Part shown: in pieces, positions 59,909 to 64,000 of the stretch
How the letters are laid out: every line of letters starts with the position of its first letter
How positions within the stretch are numbered: position 1 is the first letter of the stretch
Origin: an uncultured Thermoanaerobaculum sp.
GTDB lineage: Bacteria; Acidobacteriota; Thermoanaerobaculia; Thermoanaerobaculales; Thermoanaerobaculaceae
Direction: 5' to 3'
Assembly: GCA_937934115.1 (NCBI GenBank)
Contig: CALHAH010000014.1
Coordinates: 38,381-102,380 of the forward strand
Length of the DNA: 64,000 bases
Position numbers and translations under genes: made by a program
Notes under the pieces: generated by a model
What the model was told of the DNA's origin: nothing
Seen by the model: only the letters and a program-made list of their open reading frames with translations
Database searches by the model: none

Positions 59909-60573
59909 CTTGAGGGCACCAGCTTCCCCGCTTGGGTGAGGAAGAAAGACAAGAGCTCAAGGTTAATCTTGAGGTCCACGTTTTTCAGCTTTACCTCAGG
60001 GTGGCCCTTAAGCTGGGTGGGAGCGAAGTTCAACACCGCTTGTACACCTGCCTCCACAAGAGCATCGAACACCTTTTGCGCAGCGGCAGCTGGAACCGTG
60101 ATGATGCCAATGTGCACATTCCGCTCTTTCACAATGTCTGGCAAAAACTTTACGTCTTCTACCACCAAACCGCCGGGGATTTGGGCGCCAATGCGCTTGG
60201 GATCGTTATCCAAAATGCCCACGATGCGAAAGCCGCCGGTGTTGAAACCGGAGTAGTGGGCGAGGGCAGTTCCCAAGTTTCCGGCGCCCACAATGGCCGC
60301 GTGGCGCTCCTCGTTAAGGCCGAGGATGTTAACAAGGTGTTCCTTGAGCTGCGCCACGTTATAGCCCACGCCGCGAATACCAAACTCACCGAAGTACGCC
60401 AGGTCCTTGCGAATTTGGGCTGAGTTAAGATGGAAACGGTCTGCCAGCTCCTGGGAGGAAACGGTAAGAACCCCTTCTTGTTCCAGTTGGTCGAGGCACC
60501 GAAGGTACACGGAAAGCCGGTTAATGGTGAGCTCAGAGATGCTTTCCACCGGGATGTAGCGCTTAAACGCCAT
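59905..60573 (-). CDS. rex: Redox-sensing transcriptional repressor Rex
   Basis: 222 residues. N-terminal winged helix (INRLSVYLRCLDQLEQEG, SSQELADRFHLNSAQIRKDL, AYFGEFGIRGVGY) and C-terminal Rossmann domain (AAIVGAGNLGTALAHYSGF) that senses the NADH/NAD ratio. Rex represses fermentative and respiratory genes when NADH is low. It is the last gene of the nuo operon (3 bp after nuoN), so it is co-expressed with complex I. A Rex-like half-site is present at the 3-hydroxyacyl-CoA dehydrogenase promoter. Confidence 0.95.
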   Translation of the reverse strand: MAFKRYIPVESISELTINRLSVYLRCLDQLEQEGVLTVSSQELADRFHLNSAQIRKDLAYFGEFGIRGVGYNVAQLKEHLVNILGLNEERHAAIVGAGNLGTALAHYSGFNTGGFRIVGILDNDPKRIGAQIPGGLVVEDVKFLPDIVKERNVHIGIITVPAAAAQKVFDALVEAGVQAVLNFAPTQLKGHPEVKLKNVDLKINLELLSFFLTQAGKLVPSS

Positions 60574-60576
60574 GCC

Positions 60577-62007
60577 TCACCTCCCCAAAAACTCCGCTGC
60601 TTGCTGAGAAAGCCGCACCAGCGCCTGTGGAAAAACTCCCAAAAGCAGCATGGCCAGCACGCAAACCACCGACAGTGCCTTCACAGCCCAGGGCTCGGAA
60701 AAAGCCGGCTTGCGCTTGGGTAAAGGCTTCATGTAGAGATAGTACACCACCCGCACGTAGTAAAAAACCGACACCAGGCTGGCGAGCACCCCAACCACCG
60801 CCAGCCATACCATTTCCGCGTTAACCGCAGCGCGAAACACCAGGAACTTGCCCACAAAACCGACAGTTGGGGGTATTCCCGCTAATGCAAACATGGAGAG
60901 ACTTAGGGCAAAAGAAACCACCGGTCTTTCCCACCCTTGTCCTGCAAGGTCATTTATGAGATGTGGCTCTTCTTCGCTTTCGGAAAAAGCCGAAACTGCG
61001 CCAAAGGCGGCAATGTTCATAAAGGTGTACGCTGCTATGTACACCAGCACGCCGGTAACGCCATCGGCGCCAAAGGCCACCAAGCCCACCAGCGCGTACC
61101 CCATGTGCGCGATGCCCGAGTACGCAAGCATGCGCTTGAGGTCCCTTTGGGCTATGGCCGCAAGGTTACCCAAAACCATGGAACCCACCGCCAGGGCTGC
61201 AAGAGCAGCAGTCCAGCGTGGGGTGAGCTGCTGTGGGTTAAGGTACGCCACTACCCGTGCCAAAACCACAAGGGCGGCTCCCTTGGGAACCACGGAAAGG
61301 AAAGCCGTGACCGGTGTGGGCGAACCCTGGTACACGTCGGGCGCCCAAGCGTGGAAGGGGAAAAGCGCCAGTTTGAACGCCAAAGCCGAGGCTAAGAGGG
61401 CGGCGGCAAGGGCGGCCACGGTGCCGTTGGCCGAAGGTGAGCTCGCGAGGTGAGGGAGGGAGAGCGTGCCCGTGGCACCGTACAACAGGGCGGCGCCAAA
61501 GAGGAAAACCGCTGAGGAAAAGGCCCCCACCACCAGGTATTTCCAGCCGGCTTCCAGCGAAAGGATGCTTTCACGGTGGAAGGCGTTGAGCACGTAAAGG
61601 GCAATGGACAAAAGTTCAAGCCCCACGAACACCACCAGCAAATGGTTGGCCTTGGCCATGGTCATGGCTCCCACGGCCGCCCATAGCAAAAGCCCGTAAT
61701 ACTCTCCGTAGCGGGCCTTGGTACGCGAGAGGTAGGGGTCAGCCATGAGCAGGGCCAAGGTGCACGCTACCAGGACGTAGGTGTCCAGGAAGCGGCCCAG
61801 GTCATCTACGGCTAACACCCCTTCCCACACGGGGCCAGGGGCGGCGGTGGACCACCGGATGACCAGTGCCATCAAGACCCCAGCGGACGTGATCCAGGCA
61901 AAAGCTGGGCGTAGCCGGGGGGCAAAGGCATCCAAAAGCACCAAAACGCCGCCCAAGAGAACCAGGGCGATTTCCGGAACGATGGTTTCAAGCCAAAGGG
62001 AAATCAA
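60577..62007 (-). CDS. nuoN: NADH-quinone oxidoreductase subunit N
   Basis: 476 residues, about 14 membrane helices, a proton-pumping antiporter-like subunit of complex I. Signatures include YLVVGAFSSAVFLFGAALLY, FKLALFPFHAWAPDVYQGSP and MLAYSGIAHMGYALVGL. It starts at TTG 62007 with GGAGG 6 nt upstream. The order nuoL-nuoM-nuoN on the minus strand is the canonical end of a nuo operon. Confidence 0.95.
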   Translation of the reverse strand: MISLWLETIVPEIALVLLGGVLVLLDAFAPRLRPAFAWITSAGVLMALVIRWSTAAPGPVWEGVLAVDDLGRFLDTYVLVACTLALLMADPYLSRTKARYGEYYGLLLWAAVGAMTMAKANHLLVVFVGLELLSIALYVLNAFHRESILSLEAGWKYLVVGAFSSAVFLFGAALLYGATGTLSLPHLASSPSANGTVAALAAALLASALAFKLALFPFHAWAPDVYQGSPTPVTAFLSVVPKGAALVVLARVVAYLNPQQLTPRWTAALAALAVGSMVLGNLAAIAQRDLKRMLAYSGIAHMGYALVGLVAFGADGVTGVLVYIAAYTFMNIAAFGAVSAFSESEEEPHLINDLAGQGWERPVVSFALSLSMFALAGIPPTVGFVGKFLVFRAAVNAEMVWLAVVGVLASLVSVFYYVRVVYYLYMKPLPKRKPAFSEPWAVKALSVVCVLAMLLLGVFPQALVRLSQQAAEFLGR

Positions 62008-62009
62008 GG

Positions 62010-63506
62010 CTAACCTCCAATGAGCTTTTGCACTGCCTTCTCAGAAAGGGAAAGGAAGGTGGTGGGGTAAACCCCAATCCACACCATGAGCACTGCCAGG
62101 GGCGCAAAGCTCGCCAACTCTCGCCACGTGATTTCGGCAAGGGAACGATTTTCCTCGTGAGTGAGGGCGTTCCAAAAGACCCGCTGCACCAGGCTGAGCA
62201 TGTACACGGCACCGAGGATCACGCCAGTAGCGCCTAACGCAGCGGCAAGAGGCCTCGTCTGGTAGGTGCCAAGGAGGATGAGAAATTCGCCCACAAAGCC
62301 GTTAAGACCCGGCAAACCAATGGAAGCCAGGGTGGCCAGGAGGAACGTACCCGTGTACACCGGCATAACTGCCGCAAGACCGCCGTAATCTTCAATCATC
62401 CGCGTATGGCGACGGTCGTATATGACCCCCACCAGCAAAAACAATGCGCCGGTGGAAAGCCCGTGGTTAATCATTTGCAAAAGGGCTCCTTGCGTGGCCG
62501 TCACCCCGCCGGCAAACATCCCCAAGATGATGAAGCCCATGTGGGAAACGGAGGAAAAAGCCACGAGGCGCTTCATGTCCTTCTGCGCCCAGGAAACCAA
62601 CGCCCCATAAACGATGGCAATGACCGCCAGGGTAATAAACAAGCCTTGCGCCTTTGCCCAGGCCTCAGGAAACAAGGCGCGGTTAAAGCGCAGGAGGCCG
62701 TAAGTTCCGAGCTTTAACAACACCCCGGCAAGAATAATTGAGCCACCGGTGGGCGCTTCCGTATGGGCATCAGGAAGCCAGGTGTGCAAGGGCCAAACCG
62801 GAACCTTGATGGCAAAGGCCAGGGCAAAAGCGGCAAAAGCCAGCATCTGGGGCGAATGCCAAAAGCCCTCGGCCATGGGCAGGCGCAGAGCTAGCCAATC
62901 GCTGTAGGCAAAGGAAAGCACACCAAATTGCGCCTTGTACTGGAAGGCCATGTACAGAATGGCCACCAGCATGAGCAGGCTCCCAGCGAGGGTGAAAAGC
63001 ACGAACTTGACGGCCGCGTAAATGCGCCGCTCGCCCCCCCATACCCCAATGATGAAGTACATGGGGATGAGCATGAGCTCCCAAAACACGTAAAAGAGGA
63101 ACAGGTCGGTGGCAAGAAAAGCGCCAAGAACGCCAGTTTCCAAAAGGAGCATAGCCACCACGTAACCCTTGACCTTGTCCTGGATTGAGCCCCAGGAGGA
63201 AAGGAAAACCACTGGCTGAAGGAGGGCGGTGAGCAAAACCAAGAGGATGGAGATCCCGTCCACCTCCACTCGGTAGCTAATGCCCAAGCTGGGAAGCCAC
63301 GAGGCGGTCTCGGTAAGCTGAAAGCCATCAAGGTTGGGATTGAAACGGTGCAGAACCACGGCGGCCAAGGCCAAAGTGGCGAGGGAAGCCAAAAGCGAAG
63401 CCCACCTATGGAGCGAAACCGCCCGGGAGGGCACCAACAACAGGAGGAGGCCCACAACCCCCGGGAGGAAGATCATGGTGGAAAGCGGATGGGTGAGGAA
63501 GTCCAC
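62010..63506 (-). CDS. nuoM: NADH-quinone oxidoreductase subunit M
   Basis: 498 residues from a GTG at 63506 with GGGAGGTG upstream. A complex I antiporter-like subunit with FVFWELMLIPMYFIIGVWGG, FAIKVPVWPLHTWLPDAHTE and LVAFSSVSHMGFIILGMFAG, which hold the conserved Glu and Lys of the proton path. It uses menaquinone or ubiquinone as electron acceptor; MqnD in this window favours menaquinone. Confidence 0.96.
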   Translation of the reverse strand: MDFLTHPLSTMIFLPGVVGLLLLLVPSRAVSLHRWASLLASLATLALAAVVLHRFNPNLDGFQLTETASWLPSLGISYRVEVDGISILLVLLTALLQPVVFLSSWGSIQDKVKGYVVAMLLLETGVLGAFLATDLFLFYVFWELMLIPMYFIIGVWGGERRIYAAVKFVLFTLAGSLLMLVAILYMAFQYKAQFGVLSFAYSDWLALRLPMAEGFWHSPQMLAFAAFALAFAIKVPVWPLHTWLPDAHTEAPTGGSIILAGVLLKLGTYGLLRFNRALFPEAWAKAQGLFITLAVIAIVYGALVSWAQKDMKRLVAFSSVSHMGFIILGMFAGGVTATQGALLQMINHGLSTGALFLLVGVIYDRRHTRMIEDYGGLAAVMPVYTGTFLLATLASIGLPGLNGFVGEFLILLGTYQTRPLAAALGATGVILGAVYMLSLVQRVFWNALTHEENRSLAEITWRELASFAPLAVLMVWIGVYPTTFLSLSEKAVQKLIGG

Positions 63507-63518
63507 GGATGCACCTCC

Positions 63519-64000
63519 CTACAGCACGAGCCAAGCGGCCATAGCCGCCGCTCCCGCCAAAATCCAAAGGGCGTAATTGCGAACGTTACCGGTTTGCAAA
63601 AAGCGCAGGAAATCACCGGCAATTTCCGTAAAGAAAGCCAGGGCGTGCAACGTCCCGTCAATGGCCACGGTATCAATGCCCTTCCAAGCGAAGTACGACG
63701 TGCGCTCCATGGGCTTGACAATCGTGGCCCCGTAGAGTTCATCCACGTAGTACTTGTTGGCTACCAGTTGGTAAAGGCGGGGAAAACGTTGGGCAAAGCT
63801 TTGCGGTACGGTAAAGGCCTTTTCGCCGGTGTAAAAGCGGGTGGCGAGGTAGATTCCCAAGCCCGCCACCCCCACCGAAAGCAAGATCAGCGCCCATTCC
63901 AAGCCCAAACTCACGTGCCCCACCTCCATCACCGGCGCGGCCTCGTGCAGGAAGTGCTCGAAAAGGTTCACATCCGCCCCAAAACTTAACGCCTTCCCCA
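63519..64000 (-). CDS. nuoL: NADH-quinone oxidoreductase subunit L (C-terminal part; gene continues past the window)
   Basis: C-terminal 160 residues. The frame is open to the window edge; there is no need for the GTG at 63971 as a start. Recognised by GIYLATRFYTGEKAF, the conserved LYQLVANKYYVDELYGATIV segment before the last helices, and its place before nuoM. The stop is 12 bp before the nuoM start. Confidence 0.92.
   Translation of the reverse strand, partial: GKALSFGADVNLFEHFLHEAAPVMEVGHVSLGLEWALILLSVGVAGLGIYLATRFYTGEKAFTVPQSFAQRFPRLYQLVANKYYVDELYGATIVKPMERTSYFAWKGIDTVAIDGTLHALAFFTEIAGDFLRFLQTGNVRNYALWILAGAAAMAAWLVL

Noticed and set aside
1..64000. tRNA, rRNA or riboswitch genes
   Set aside because: No cloverleaf, rRNA or known riboswitch core was seen on either strand; intergenic gaps are mostly under 150 bp.

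Overview
The window is dense, high-GC bacterial chromosome with almost no non-coding space. Gene starts are often GTG or TTG, and genes in an operon commonly overlap by a few bases. The gene mix suggests a chemo-organotrophic, probably thermophilic and at least partly anaerobic member of the Acidobacteriota (Thermoanaerobaculia-like). The pointers are a VWFA-related protein of the acidobacterial type, several DUF4388/PATAN and TPR proteins, DUF1844, an Agl23-like glycosyltransferase, Rex, acetate kinase and a futalosine-type menaquinone gene. The taxonomy is inferred from gene content only; there is no rRNA in the window.

Layout. 1-3.6 kb: the end of uvrC, then two DUF4388-type proteins (one fused to SPOR-like, one to DnaJ and TPR) and a NYN/YacP nuclease. 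3.6-9.5 kb, minus strand: a heat-shock operon (dnaK, hsp20, an HspR-like MerR regulator, a sigma-70 factor), followed by 3-hydroxyacyl-CoA dehydrogenase and ackA under their own promoter. 9.5-13.1 kb: an operon of DUF1844, TPR/zinc-ribbon membrane protein and DUF4388 protein. 13.2-20.4 kb: a glycosyltransferase, then a LexA-like self-cleaving repressor divergent from imuA-imuB-dnaE2, the translesion mutasome. 20.4-22.8 kb: a coiled-coil protein, an intact insertion sequence and a CMD-family protein. 22.8-34.4 kb: DacB plus a secreted M3-like peptidase, a fused 2-oxoacid dehydrogenase E1, an MqnD-like protein, mutL, an acyl-CoA dehydrogenase and a polar amino-acid ABC transporter. 34.4-46.3 kb: a second Hsp20, a VWA protein, a GAF/HD-GYP phosphodiesterase, a LysE exporter, adenosine-specific kinase, a degenerate M28-like protein, Agl23/DPM1-like glycosyltransferases, a YbjN protein and a decayed insertion sequence. 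46.3-64 kb: an FHA-RDD protein with a large helical partner, an hpt-ridA-yqeB-patatin-lnt-prfB-GT4-nudix run, a TPR protein, a PEGA Ser/Thr kinase, a lipoprotein, and nuoL-nuoM-nuoN-rex.

How the parts work together. Three regulatory circuits can be read from the DNA. (1) A 21-bp palindrome covers both back-to-back -35 boxes between the S24 repressor and imuA, so the mutasome looks like a self-contained DNA-damage cassette. (2) dnaK and the distant second hsp20 share a nearly identical promoter/operator block. (3) The promoter of the 3-hydroxyacyl-CoA dehydrogenase carries a Rex-like half-site, and rex itself lies at the end of the complex I operon. In addition, many first genes of transcription units have a TAnnnT box 6-9 nt before the start codon and no Shine-Dalgarno sequence, which points to widespread leaderless transcription.

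One IS family is present twice, once intact and once decayed. In both cases its left end lies exactly 5 bp from a -35-like hexamer of the neighbouring minus-strand gene.
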